A model generated the notes under the pieces. That model ran no database searches, was not told where the DNA came from, and was given only the letters and a program-made list of their open reading frames with translations. Source: Ostrinia nubilalis (lineage: Eukaryota > Arthropoda > Insecta > Lepidoptera > Crambidae). Taken from it: a stretch of DNA of 64,000 nucleotides. The translations under genes and the position numbers were made by a program. Positions 1 to 12,200 of this stretch are shown here, piece after piece (position 1 is the stretch's first letter; each line of letters starts with the position of its first letter). Location: the NCBI RefSeq assembly GCF_963855985.1, contig NC_087114.1, positions 459,001 through 523,000 of the forward strand. Direction: 5' to 3'.

Positions 1-171
1 GTATGGAAGCTGGAAACATAGAATTGTCGGATATTTCCAGTTTATTCTGAGACCTATTATTACTACCGTTTGAAAGAGCTCGTGAAGCACTTTCAGGATC
101 AGTAACCAGTTTTTCGATATCTTGTATAGTTTAGAAATAATCGAGTGAGATCACTTATCGTTTCCACCCTG
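1..171. mobile_element. Tc1/mariner-like MITE, family A, right end
   Basis: The window opens inside an element whose right end reads CTTATCGTTTCCACCCTG followed by TA. The same end is present at 9132 and 57097. The complete copy at 8443-9132 shows CAGGGTGGAAACGATAAG at both ends and a TA target duplication, as in Tc1/mariner elements. No transposase frame is visible. Confidence 0.75.
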
Positions 172-1271
172 TATATAAATTAGTCTGTTTTGTTCTGCAA
201 TGAATGTAAATATGATTTTGGTGTACAAAAATATGGGTGCTAGCATCCTCCATCCATCAATTGAACAATTCTAAAGAGGATGTTGGGGACAGATGCAGAG
301 TAGCTGGCAAAATGGTATTTAAGTTTTATGCATAGCATTTCCTTTTAAGGAAAAATGGAATTATTTATTATTGAGCCAACAAAAGATTAGACTACAGATA
401 ATTTTAAGTCACATACAATTATTGTATAGACTGTTACATTGTTGTGAATCCATGAACATGAAGGGACATCCCCTTCAAAAGTTAGGTAACTTTAAAAATG
501 TTTTAGTAGTAGAATGTGTTACTTTAATTGGCTTATGTTCAAGTTGTCCTGCACATTTATGTACAATTTAATGCTGTTGAAACATTGTTAAACAAATAAA
601 ATAAAAAATAAAATAAATAAAATTATCACATATCATAGAATTTTGCTCAAACCGTTGGAGAAAGACAGTGCATTTAGGCAAATCATTGTCTACCATCTCT
701 CTCATTATACAACAATGTATTGTCTTTCATTGGTACTGTGAATCATCTTATACAGAAAATTATTTCCCTAATTTAATTGTATTAATCAGTATTGTTGTGG
801 GTGTATTTCATCAACTTACTAGGATCTGGATCCAAGAAGGCATCATTAAGGTCTGACAGAACCGGCTCCGGTCCCAAATTATATGTTTTGTTGAGGTCCA
901 CTCTAAAATCAAGTTTTCTTATGAGAATAAGTATAGCTAGGAATAATATTAATAAATGGAGGTAAGTTGTAAATTACCTACATTGAAAAAAGTATTTTGT
1001 GAGTAGGTTTACACAGTGAAATTACCAACCTATGATCTAAATGAACTGTAGGTAAGCTAAAATGACTTCATTTTGTACTTATGAATAGACCTTCTGGCAA
1101 ATCCAAATCTGTGCGTTCAGGAAATCAATATTGTACACGTTTTCATATCAGAACTTTTAGATAATGACCGGATTACCTTAGGGTGTGAAAATATCAATAT
1201 TTTCCGACTAGTATCACGACAAAAACATCATTAGAATAAGCACAAAAAAAGTTTTCAAACAAATGTAAGAC
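172..1271. other. Intergenic stretch, no gene recognised
   Basis: AT-rich sequence with only short open frames lacking codon bias or recognisable motifs. A run of A and AAATAA units near 590-625 looks like a degenerate retroposon tail. I see no exon here. Confidence 0.5.
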
Positions 1272-1448
1272 TTACTTTGAACTACTCGCATTTTTCGCGG
1301 GCTCCTTATTATTTTTAGGAACTGTAGTCTCCTTCTTGCACACATCCTGGCAGAACTTCCAGTTCTTCTGGTTTTTGTAGAACTTCAACCGATAAATAGC
1401 TACCAACGCGACTTCGGATTCAGATGGTTTTTTGTGTTTCGACGCCAT
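1272..1448 (-). CDS. Short ORF or first exon of an unrecognised gene
   Basis: An ATG at 1448 opens a 58-codon frame beginning MASKHKKPSESEVALVAIY and containing KNQKNWKF. It is lysine-rich and ends in TAA at 1272-1274. The last codons (AAA then GTAAGT on the minus strand) also make a strong 5' splice site, so this may be the first exon (1276-1448) of a gene running leftward out of the window. The KNWKF stretch slightly resembles the WKF domain of C7orf50-like proteins, but the match is too short to name it. It lies downstream of ERGIC-53 in the same orientation. Confidence 0.45.
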   Translation of the reverse strand: MASKHKKPSESEVALVAIYRLKFYKNQKNWKFCQDVCKKETTVPKNNKEPAKNASSSK

Positions 1449-1951
1449 TACAAAAACAAAACAACAAAACTTATAAGAAACGGACTGATAATCTGGTTTT
1501 GTATGTTTACGCTAGATTTGTAAGCTTTCACCATAATCTAGATTGATTTAGTTACTGGGAAAGAAAATTTCAAAATAAACTTTAATTTTGTTTTACCGGC
1601 AATCGGCATGGCGATTGAGGGTAAATGTCAAAATAGAAATGTAATTGGCAATTAAATTTGAATTTTAATGCAACGAGATACGAACTATTATTAAATAAAA
1701 TATTGAAAAGATCAGGTGACAGATTTTATTTTTTAATTAATAATGGCGGCACTGAACTACTATAATTTCACTTTGAATGACCCTTATTACTAAACCTGAT
1801 CTCAATATGGCGCTTTTAGATTATGAAATCAAGAACAAAACAAAAATTGCTCTTTTTTTTCTTCAAGAAAAACCAAATCGGTATCTACAATCAATTAAAG
1901 AACCAAAATAATGAAATTGAAACTTGATTTACCAGCTCGTAAGTCTACTAA

Positions 1952-2170
1952 GGCCCGGTTTTTTGATTCGTAGTTAAAATAACCAATGGTCAAATTTGAC
2001 AGATGTCAAATGACAAGTGGTTAAATATCAGAGAAAAATGTTTTTCGAACAATGGTTAGCTTGACTTTTAGTACATTTTTTAACTATTTGTTTACATTTT
2101 GTTAATATTTAACCATTAGTAGCAAAATTTAACAATTAGTTATTTTAACTAAGAATCAAAAAACTGGGCC
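1952..2170. mobile_element. Palindromic MITE, family B
   Basis: The ends are inverted repeats (GGCCCGGTTTTTTGATTC at left, its near complement at right), and TAA flanks both sides (1949-1951, 2171-2173). A 3-bp TAA duplication fits PIF/Harbinger-type MITEs. Elements with similar ends lie at 5007-5143 and 62769-62905. Confidence 0.75.
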
Positions 2171-3745
2171 TAACCACATCTGAACATATTAACTTTATGA
2201 TCTGAACAGAATGTAGGAATTTATTTTAGTGTCATGTTGCATTTTTGCTAAATACTCATTACTATTTCCACTTGATTAGCAATACACAAACACTTTTAAA
2301 AAGGTACTTTCCCAAAGTTTGCACGATTAATGGTCGGGGTCCGACTGAAGAGATGCGGCGTCGTCTACTGTGCGATGAATTTTTTTCACCTACCCCCAGA
2401 ATTTAATGAGGGAAATGTTTCTCAATAAAACAATTAAATAATTGGCACATTTTTATTGTTGAACAATAAACAATGTATCTCTTATGAATAATATTTTACA
2501 AATTCGATATGGAAAATAGAGACCGAATTTTGATATTGGTAACATTTAGCACATTTTTTATTATTCAGGTTCGATTTGCAGTTATTCGTAAATTAAATTG
2601 TGTTTAATACTCTCCGTTGATTTGTAAAAAAATGTGTTAAATATTACCGTTGAATATGATTTTCTAATTAGGATGAGCTCATCCTTGTAGTCCCATAGTT
2701 GAGCACTAAGAAAAACATTTCTGTCGAACAAAACCAAAAAAATATTAAACGCCAAAGATTTTTTTTATAAAAAAACTAAAATTTTAGTTACAACCATTTT
2801 GTAATTTACTCACAAATTATTTCCTATAAGTCAGAATTGAGAGCGCCACAAAGATATAAAAAAAAGACAGAGAAAATAAAAAAATAAATATTTTATGTAC
2901 AGAATTATATTATTTTTCTTACGTCTCAAACACACTCAGATGGTAAAAAATTTGAAATACTAATCTACTATTTACATACTACTTGCCACGTTAAATAATG
3001 AAATAACACAACAATTAACTAGATTTAAAATCAAAAGAAGTACAGTATAAAATTCAGATAAAAAATAACAATAATACTCTGAGGAATGACAGTTCTTATT
3101 AAAAAATAAAATAATTGATTTTGTTTACCGATAAAAATGCAATAATAAATGCAGGAAGACAAAATTTTCAATAACAGTAACATAAAAAAGTTGCATTCAA
3201 TTCGGTAAATTCTGGTCAATCCAAGTTATTCAAATTTATGTATGCGAGTCATTTCTACTAGTATCTTAATATGTAAGTCTAGATATTAGCACGTCACTAC
3301 CTTGTTTAATATACCACGCAATCTTGTATACCCATTCTTATAAGATACACCATACAAGAATGCATGGTAAATTCAGTGAACTGCTCCTGAATCGAATGTA
3401 CCTACTACTACTATTTCTATTTATTTATATTAACCGGCAGACAGTGGTGACTGAGTTTGTTGCGGCGCTTCTTCTCAGCACTTGCCAAATGTTGGTCTCG
3501 AAGCGCTGGTAGGGTAAAAAGATTATGAGACATGTAGAGGCTCCTTAAGAGCAAAATGACGATTTGTAAGAACTATTTATTAGTCCAAACAAATAAAGAA
3601 ATTTTGACTTTTGACTTTTGACTTTTTAAACAAAATTGGTAAAAATTGCAATCTCATGATAAGAATAACATTATTTAATGTAATATTTGTGACATAGAGG
3701 GCAAGCAGTATAGTAATAGACGCTTCATTTACACAGTCACTCCCT
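2171..3745. other. ERGIC-53 3' flank and probable 3' UTR
   Basis: This AT-rich stretch lies downstream of the ERGIC-53 stop codon (3746, minus strand). It probably contains the 3' UTR, but the end cannot be placed from sequence because a LINE tail (3430-3626) also supplies poly-A-like motifs. No other gene is visible. Confidence 0.4.
3430..3626 (+). mobile_element. LINE 3' tail, family C
   Basis: The block starts GTGACTGAGTTTGTTGCGGC and ends with three copies of TTTTGAC-like repeats. Homologous 3' ends occur at 17642-17770 and 37125-37260 (plus) and about 33735-33800 (minus). These are 5'-truncated non-LTR retrotransposon ends with no coding part left. Confidence 0.6.
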
Positions 3746-3782
3746 TCAGAAGAATTTCTTCGCTTGCGCTTCTTTTCTTTCT
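3746..3782 (-). CDS. ergic53: ERGIC-53 exon 12 (cytosolic tail)
   Basis: Encodes residues 500-511, tail KERKEAQAKKFF then TGA. The KKxx-type signal is the COPI retrieval motif and the final FF is the COPII export signal of this family. The exon has only 37 bases and would be missed by ORF scans. It was found by matching phase and the acceptor TTCTTTTCAG. Confidence 0.93.
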
Positions 3783-6229
3783 CTGAAAAGAATAATTTTC
3801 AAATCAGAATGATGGCCAAATAATATTTTTTCAACATATTACACAAAAATTTGTAAACATAAAATCACAAATTATATTTAAATGACCACAGGTATTACAA
3901 GAGATGACTGTAAAATAATTAATAATGATTTATTTATTCACCAGTGAGAAAAGTGTTAGGCCTACACCCCTTACGCTGATCTAACGAGAATTGCTCAAAG
4001 CGGCCTTTTCTAGGCCCGCTGATCTTAAATATGTTATTAGTCTCTTACGACACCCACGAGAAGAGTGTCGGTGGTTCTATTTTACTCTGCCAGAACCATA
4101 CAGTTAAAGCAAAGAGTTAAGAGCGTCACTCGCTTGTATCAGGCATCATATTAACTTAGTAGCTTAGACTTAATACTCAATATTTTATTGCATCTATTAT
4201 GTACTTAAAATTAGAACATTATGGGCCCTGTAGGGCACGGCAATTAGGAGAGAGGAGGACCACCCTAGATCAACCGAAAAATGTATCAGAAGTTAGAGCC
4301 TAATAATTTATCATAGCCTAACCTCTTATCTTACGATATCCACGAGAAGAGGGTGAGTGGTCATATTCAATCTACGAAAAGCGTCACTCACTAGTATCAG
4401 GCCTCATAATCTTAGTAGCCTTATAGCCTCTTATCTTACTATTTCCACGAGAAAAGTGTGAGTGATCAGCATAAAAGGCACCCACAGAAAATCAGTGTCT
4501 TGACACTGTCAAGATGTTACTGAGTGGGTGACCTTTTTTGGCAACTTAGTTATTTTTTTTTGTGTATGTCTGTTGTCAAAATAAAGTTATTTTCTTTCTT
4601 TCTTTGATCCTATTTTACTCTGCCAAAACACACAACTAAAGTGAAAAGCGTGACTCACTTGTAGACGGCGTAGAAGAACATGAGCGTGAGCTGCGCCGCC
4701 ACCACCACCAGCAGCCCCGCCAGGCTCACGCACGACACGTCCGGGCACGACGATAGCGGCTGTTGTACCACTTGAGGCGCGTTGGACATCCTGCAAGATA
4801 AGTAATAAAATGAAATAAATAATTTGTAAGAGGCGTGAAAAATAATAATTGTGAAATGTTACAAGGTCATCTTGTAGAAGTAGGTCATCTTGTAGAAGTT
4901 GAATTCTATCCTGTTGTTGTGTCTTTTAAAAATTGATAAACCAAGTTGCAAATATTTCGAATCTCATTGCGTTATAAATTGGTCTGTTAAAATTAACTTG
5001 ACTTTTGGCCGGTTTTTCAATCATCAAATAACTTTTAACTGAAGAATAAATATGTCATTTTGACATATTTCCCATACTGAGACTGTCAATATGCCAAACT
5101 TATTCTTCAGTTAAAAGTTATCCAACGATTGAAAAATTAGGCCTTAGCCTTTTAAAAAGACCATTTGGGTTGTTTTGTTTCATGAACATTTTTATGATGA
5201 AACCACACCAAACACAAGCATAATATTTTAGCTAACATGAGTGTTAATGAAACAGTTGTGTACTAGTAAATATTATGTACTAATAACTTAAAAAAAATCA
5301 AATCAAGGCTGGGGTGTTTTAGTCAATTTACCACAAAAAAATAATGATTTTATCTACGTAAATCATTATCATCATCATCATTTCAGCCAATGGACGTCCA
5401 CTGTCGAACATATCCTTTAATCCTTGGTAGCGACCTGCATCCAGTGTTGCTGAAAGGTCGTAAGTTCACCTAGGAGTAAAAATCCTTAAATGATTATTAG
5501 TAGCAGGGAAGCGCTGGACGCAGGCCGCTACCAATCGCTCAACGTGGAAAGCATTGGGGGAGGCCTATGTTCAGCAGTGGACGTCCTATGGCTGGGATGA
5601 TGATGATGATGAAGGAAATCAATTTCAATATTAGCAATTTGTGTCTATGAATGATAAAAACCAGTTCAGAGCTGCATTACTGTGTTCCGGCAGTTAGAGG
5701 TAAGATAGCCAGTTCCGCCGTGGTTGAGGATTCCGGGTGAAGCTCGCTTCCACCTTCGACCTGATCGTCACTTACCATCAGGTGAGATACAGGCCAAGAG
5801 CTTCCTCGTTGTGGATAAAAAAACAATTACCAAGATTGATTTTACCTAGGTAAAATGGTCGAATGAAAATATTACTATAAAATAAGTCTCACCTCTGCGC
5901 CACGCCAGCGACCGACTGTTTGAGCTGGTGCATGGAGTCCCTCATCTCGCTCAGGAACTGCGGGTTGATGGCACCCGCCGCCGTAGCCGCCGGCGCGCCG
6001 CCGCTCGCCGCTATCAGAGCGTCTGATTTACGCGCCACTTCGATTATGAACCCTCTGCGGATGGAAGTAGAATTTAGTTTTGATTGAGATAGCAAGATGT
6101 GTGAAAATCGAAAATATTACAGGAAAAAAATGTAATTAAAAGTAATTTATTATCTAATAAATAATTGATACGTTAGTTTTGTATCTTACTGCACCTAAGT
6201 TAAATTATATTGTAACTGTATGTTTCCCA

Positions 6230-6260
<31 letters not shown>

Positions 6261-9200
6261 TATTATTTAAAGGATAAATTGAATTACAAACAACTTTTAT
6301 TTGTTTTGTTAACATAACACAATAATTTCAAGCACAAACGAACAAAATAATTAACAACTTATTCAAAGTCAAGGCCTTGGTTGTGAATACGGAGCACAGT
6401 AAAAATAAAATATTAAATTAATGACAGTACAACAATCTCAAAAAACAATACAGATCACAAAATGTCTTTAAATCCAAAGTTAGAGACGCGGTTATGAATA
6501 CGGGCGTTATGTCACTCACTTAGCTCGGCGATCGATCGTGTTGATGATCATGAAATATTTTTCATAATAGGTAATAATATTTGAAAAAAAAATACATATA
6601 GTTTTTTAAAATGTTTGTACACTTCATCAGAGAATCAGAGTAAAAAGAGTCAATCAGAGAAAAAGCTAAAAATAACTCTCCTTCTGGCGCAGTCGGGTAA
6701 AAATAAATACAGACGTAAGCTCACATCCTCTTAAGTATAAAACGACAATTTATCCAAAGTCTAGGCGTTGGTTATGAATACGGGCGTTACGATGGCGGCA
6801 CTCACTTGAGCTCGGCGATGGTGTTGATCATGATCTGGTTGTTGGCCACCAGCCCGTCCCAGTCGTGCCGCCCGATCGGCAGCGACGGCATCTGGGGGGA
6901 AATCAAATCAAATATAATCCAAAATAAATTCGGAAATCAAATCAAATATAATTCAAAATTATTTATTGTGAAACAGGTGTTTACAGAATCAGATATTATG
7001 TTGTGAAAACTAGAAATTGTGAAATCTAGCTCATTAAGAATCTTCACGTCTCATTTTTGTACTACTAGCGCAGCACTTCGAGCGAGACCATCATTTAGCT
7101 AGTTCGCAACACTTGATTTTGAAGCGCTTTTGAAACTCAGTCACTCACACGAATAAATCAATACGTATGTCACCCAAATTCTCACTGGGCACATTACGAT
7201 ATGGCCGACTAAATCATGAAGTACTCGGGAACATCACGATATGGCCAATTCAACGATTAGCCGACGACATTTATACCCAATTTAAAATTAACACAAAAGT
7301 ACGTTTACGTCTCTTGCATGTACTTTAGTGGATGCGCATTGCGCATACTGTGTGTGTGATTCGATTTGTATCGTTATCTGAAGTTCCTGCCTGGAGTATG
7401 ATTTCTAAGTGATACCAAATTTAGCATGGATTAGCGGAGTTGCGCCGAATTTTGTCAGTGTGTGCGTGCGCTCCGCATACGTATATTGGCGCGCTCACAT
7501 ACAAACCGCGCTCGGTGCGTTTCTATGAAGATGACCTACTCATTTGTATTTACTCTGGTGATACACACATATTAAAATCACTTCAATGATAATTATTATT
7601 ACTGACGGGATTGCTACCATGTACCTTAATTTTGTGTTTCCGATATTTCAGCACTTCACTTCAATGATTGGGCAATGCGTTAACAATGATATAAATAGTT
7701 GTTGTTTCAGCCGAAAGACGTCCACTGTTGGACAAAGGCCTCCCCCAAGGATTTTCACAAAGACCGATCCTGCGCCGTTCGCATCCAGGCACTTCCCGCG
7801 AGCTTCACCTGATCGTCGGTCCACCTAGTGGGAGGCCTGCCTACGCTACGTCTATATAAATAGTAATGTAAATAATGTAATGTATATAAAGAACATAAAG
7901 ATAGGGTGGAATCTGCTCAGCGTCGATTCTTGAGAGGTCTGTGCTGTAGACTGGGACTTAGACGCAAGTTACCTAGTTATGAGGATAGACTTCGGGAGTT
8001 TGGAATGAGCAGTTTAGAAGACCGTCGGGATGTGGTAGATCTTTGCACCTTGCATAAAGTAGTGAATGGTGCACTCGACTCTTCACTGCTTCAAAAGATA
8101 CTGTTTAGGGTTCCGAAACGTTCAGTGCGTCGACCTCAGCTGTTTCATGTACCACTCGCTACAAATAATGTCTCAGTAAATCACCCTATTTACAGAATGT
8201 GCAGGGCCTACAATAGTCTTGACGTTGACAAGGACATATTCCAGCATACATTTCGGGTTTTTAAAAATAAATTAAGAAATGCTGATTAGATTGTTGGATT
8301 AGTTGTTGTTGTAGCTAACATTCGTTTTTGTTGTTTTATCTAAGCACTTAAGTTATTAGGCATAGTTGTGTGCAGTTGTAATTGGTCCATAGATTTGTAA
8401 GTGATTTTTAGCTGTATTTTTTACTAAATAAGTAGTATTATACAGGGTGGAAACGATAAGTGATCTCACTCGATTATTTCTAAACTATACAAGATATCCA
8501 AAAACTGATTACTGATTCTAAAAGTGCTTCATGAGCTCTATCCAACGGTACCAATAATAGGTTACAAAATAAACTGGATTTATCTGAAAATTCAATGTTT
8601 CCAGCCTCCATACATTTAGTAAAACCACATAATATTAAAAACTATACAAGATATCAAAAAACTGATAACTGATCCTGAAAGCGCTTCTCGAGCTCTATCC
8701 AACGGTACCAATGATAAGTTATAAAATAAACTGGATCTATCCGAAAATTCAATGTTTCCAGCTTCCATACATTTAGTACTGACACAGTCATGGCACTCAT
8801 GTCTTGATAATATTATAGCAAGTAAAGTCTAAAAACAATGTTTTCCATGAATAATTTTATATTAGAATAAACAATTTACGAGTTAATTTTAAGTGTTTAT
8901 TATTTAAAATAAAAAAATAACACTTCTAATATTGTGTGGCTGGCATAGTGGCATACATTTAGTATGGAGGCTGAAAACATTGAATTTTCGAAAAGATCCA
9001 GTTAATTCTGTAACATATTACTGATATCGTTTGAAAGAGCTCGTGAAGCACTTTCAGGATCAGTAATCAGTTTTTCCATATCTTGCATAGTTTAGAAATA
9101 ATCGAGTGAGATCACTTATCGTTTCCACCCTGTATGTACTGTAACTGTACCTATTAATAAATAAATAAATAAATAAATAAATGGACGATTATTACCTGCG

Positions 9201-12200
9201 CAGGCGGCTGGCCGGGCGCGGCGGGCTGTATGGGCTGTCCTTGTGTGTGGCTGTATACTGCGCTGAGGAGGGACAGCGAGTTGGTCTGTTTGCCGATCAC
9301 CTGCGAAAAAAGAGGAGAAATATATCAAAAATATTTATTGTGGATGAAAATGTTTATAGAGGACGATGAAGACTCCTCAACCCGTTAGACTAGCGTGGGG
9401 AATGTAAGTTTTAATCCTCCATTTTTTATTTGGAAAAGTATACCAACGGTACAATAGGTAAGAACCTTCATATTCTAAACATTTATTCTAATTAATCTAT
9501 ATATAAAAATTCAACCCGTTTTCCGTTGTCACGACATAACATGAAAACGGCTTGACCGATTTGGCTGATTTTTTTTTTGTAGTTTTCTAATACTCTGTAC
9601 AAGGTTTTTACGGAAAAAAATACAAAGAAAATCTCTACGCTAAGGCGGTACGAAGTTCGCCGGGTCAGCTAGTCCAATATAATTACCACAAATAGTGGCA
9701 TTTGCTATAATCGGAGTAAGATACATTATACGAACGTCTCTAGCGAAAAACCTATTTACTGGTTATAAATAGAATGTAACTACCGCCCAAGTACCAAAGG
9801 GCTAAACTTGGTTTGGTTTTCATTTAGGCAGTGCGAAGAAACATTGAAAAAATTTTGAAATTCCTTTCTTAAAGGAAATGCCGTTCTTGATCCTTATGAA
9901 GGGACTCCTCCGAAGGTAGCATATTCAGATTTCAGACTCACCTCATCGACCTTCTTGTTGACGTCACGGAGTGCGTCTTGTAAGGCCATGACCCCCTGCC
10001 AGATCTGTCGGAACTCGCGCTGGCCGTCCGACTCGAACCAGTCGTCGAATTCACTCTCCTTGTCCTTCATCTGGGGAGAGAGGGAGAATGATATTAGTTT
10101 TGTTACTAGCTGCAGAGTACAGACCAAATTATAATACTTAAATAAAAATGCACTAAGGGATCTTTCAAATAAGGCATTTTGAGGTGGACGTTGGTCATCC
10201 GTTTGTAGGACTGCACACGATATTATTCGTAAAGATTTATTTTCAAATTCAAATTCAAATTATTTATTGCATGTCACATGGGTAAGGGTTGACAAGAACA
10301 TAATATTGAACATGTGACGCCTAGTGAAGAAATTTAAGTGACAAGAACATAATATTGAACATGTGACGCCTAGTGAAGAAATTTAAGAAATACCTGTGAT
10401 CCCTGACATGATTCTAACTTCTAACAAAGGTGAGTTATAATTCTCGTGTCAGGACTACAAGTAGCCGGCGGTTTCTGAAATCAAGTTATGGCTATTTGTA
10501 GGATCTAACAAACTTAGGTAGTTTGTAATTTTATTACTCTACTAGGTATCAGACTGAAAAACACCCCGTGGTGTCTAAACTAAAATAAATTGTAATACTC
10601 AGTGACAAACTTCAGAACAAATTATTATTTCTGTACCGTATTGTAGCCTACTAAGGTGAGTTGTAACTGAGTCGGTTACGATGTTAGACTTCAGTAAAAA
10701 ATATTTCTTTACTGTTTTCCACCCTAAGGTGCAGGGTTGCATGATTTAAATCACGATTTTTATTACATGATTTTTTAATAAAAATCATTGATTTAAATCA
10801 ATGACCGGAATGGAATTAATGAAAGGCTGGGAGTTAATATTAATCAACTGTAATGTTCGAAAACAATGTTAATATTAGGTGTTAATGTATGAAATTGTCG
10901 TTTTGTATGGAGAATCCGAAAAAATTAATTTTTCCATACAATCACATTTGCGATTTTTCAGATAACCACATAATTAATTTTTTTTGGCGGTGTTGCCTGC
11001 TCCATACATCAATTCTACGTAAATAAAAATGTATTCCGTAAGAAAAACTAAAGAAATGATCGCAGAACCTAATAAAAATAAAAAAAATCAAATTAATCAA
11101 AAAATCGTGATTTTTTAAAAAAAAACGTGATTTTTATCCACCCTGCTAAGGTGAGTGGTAGCCAAGAGTTACAACTTGTCAGACTATGCCTTAGTGTCCG
11201 CCGTGGACTGACCTCGTCGGGGTGGTCCTTGCGGTACTGGTCCTTCTGCTGCTCGAGCTTCTGTTGGTACTCCTGGTACTCGCGGTCCAGCTTCTGCTGC
11301 TCGTCCGCGCTGATCTGCTGCCCGCCTGGGAACGAAATATACAGGTTTCATATACTTGAATTAATAACTACTATTTCTGTGCCTCTTCTTATTTCATTTG
11401 GGGTAAGCCTTCCTTGTATTTAGGTGCCACAACAGTTTGTCTTGGTCATTTTACACAGCACCTGTACCGCAGTTGTATTGTGGCTCCCAGATAACAGATA
11501 TAAACATGTTTATTAAATTACTTTTTTAAATTTCGATTTTTTTTAATTTTTTTTTATGCATAACAAGGCAGGTATTTGACCACAATCGCACCTTAAAGAC
11601 TTGAAACGCTCATCGAGCAAAAAAACAGATCACAACGCGTTGTGGTCACATTGAAACCTCATCGTGAAATTCGTGGTTTTTCCGCTATCTTCCGTTAAGA
11701 GGCATGATGCGTTTTCTTGGTTATGATGACGTCTAATCAATCATGACTGGTTATTATTTATAACTTATCGACAGGGTCGCTTTCCGTTCCTTTCGACCTC
11801 TGGATTGAGACATGTGATATAACCACTAGACCCCCAAGGCGGTTACTACAGTGCGCGATAAATGCCACTTACCCTGTTGCTGCGTGGTGTGCAGTGACGT
11901 AGTCAGCAGGTGTATGACGTCATGGTCGTCGGCCAGCCCGCCGGTGGCGGCCGACAGCCCGAAGTAGCCGCCGCGAGGGAGCACCACATTCTCGGCGCGG
12001 AAACACAGCTCGTAGTCCGCTTCGTTGTTGGTCATGCCTGGAGAATACAAAAAAATAATAGAAAGAAAACACTTATTTTGGTTCCAACATAAAAAATTAA
12101 AACACACAGCTTGAATAAGTAAAAGGGAGTTAGAACCAAAAATGGCCACCGTTCAGCGTGTCATGCTCTGAGGTAGTAAAACCCAGAACATGACGCTGTT

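Noticed and set aside
4587..4796. Open frame over ERGIC-53 exon 11
   Set aside because: It is a different frame of exon 11 plus intron; the in-phase frame gives the conserved membrane segment and KKFF tail.
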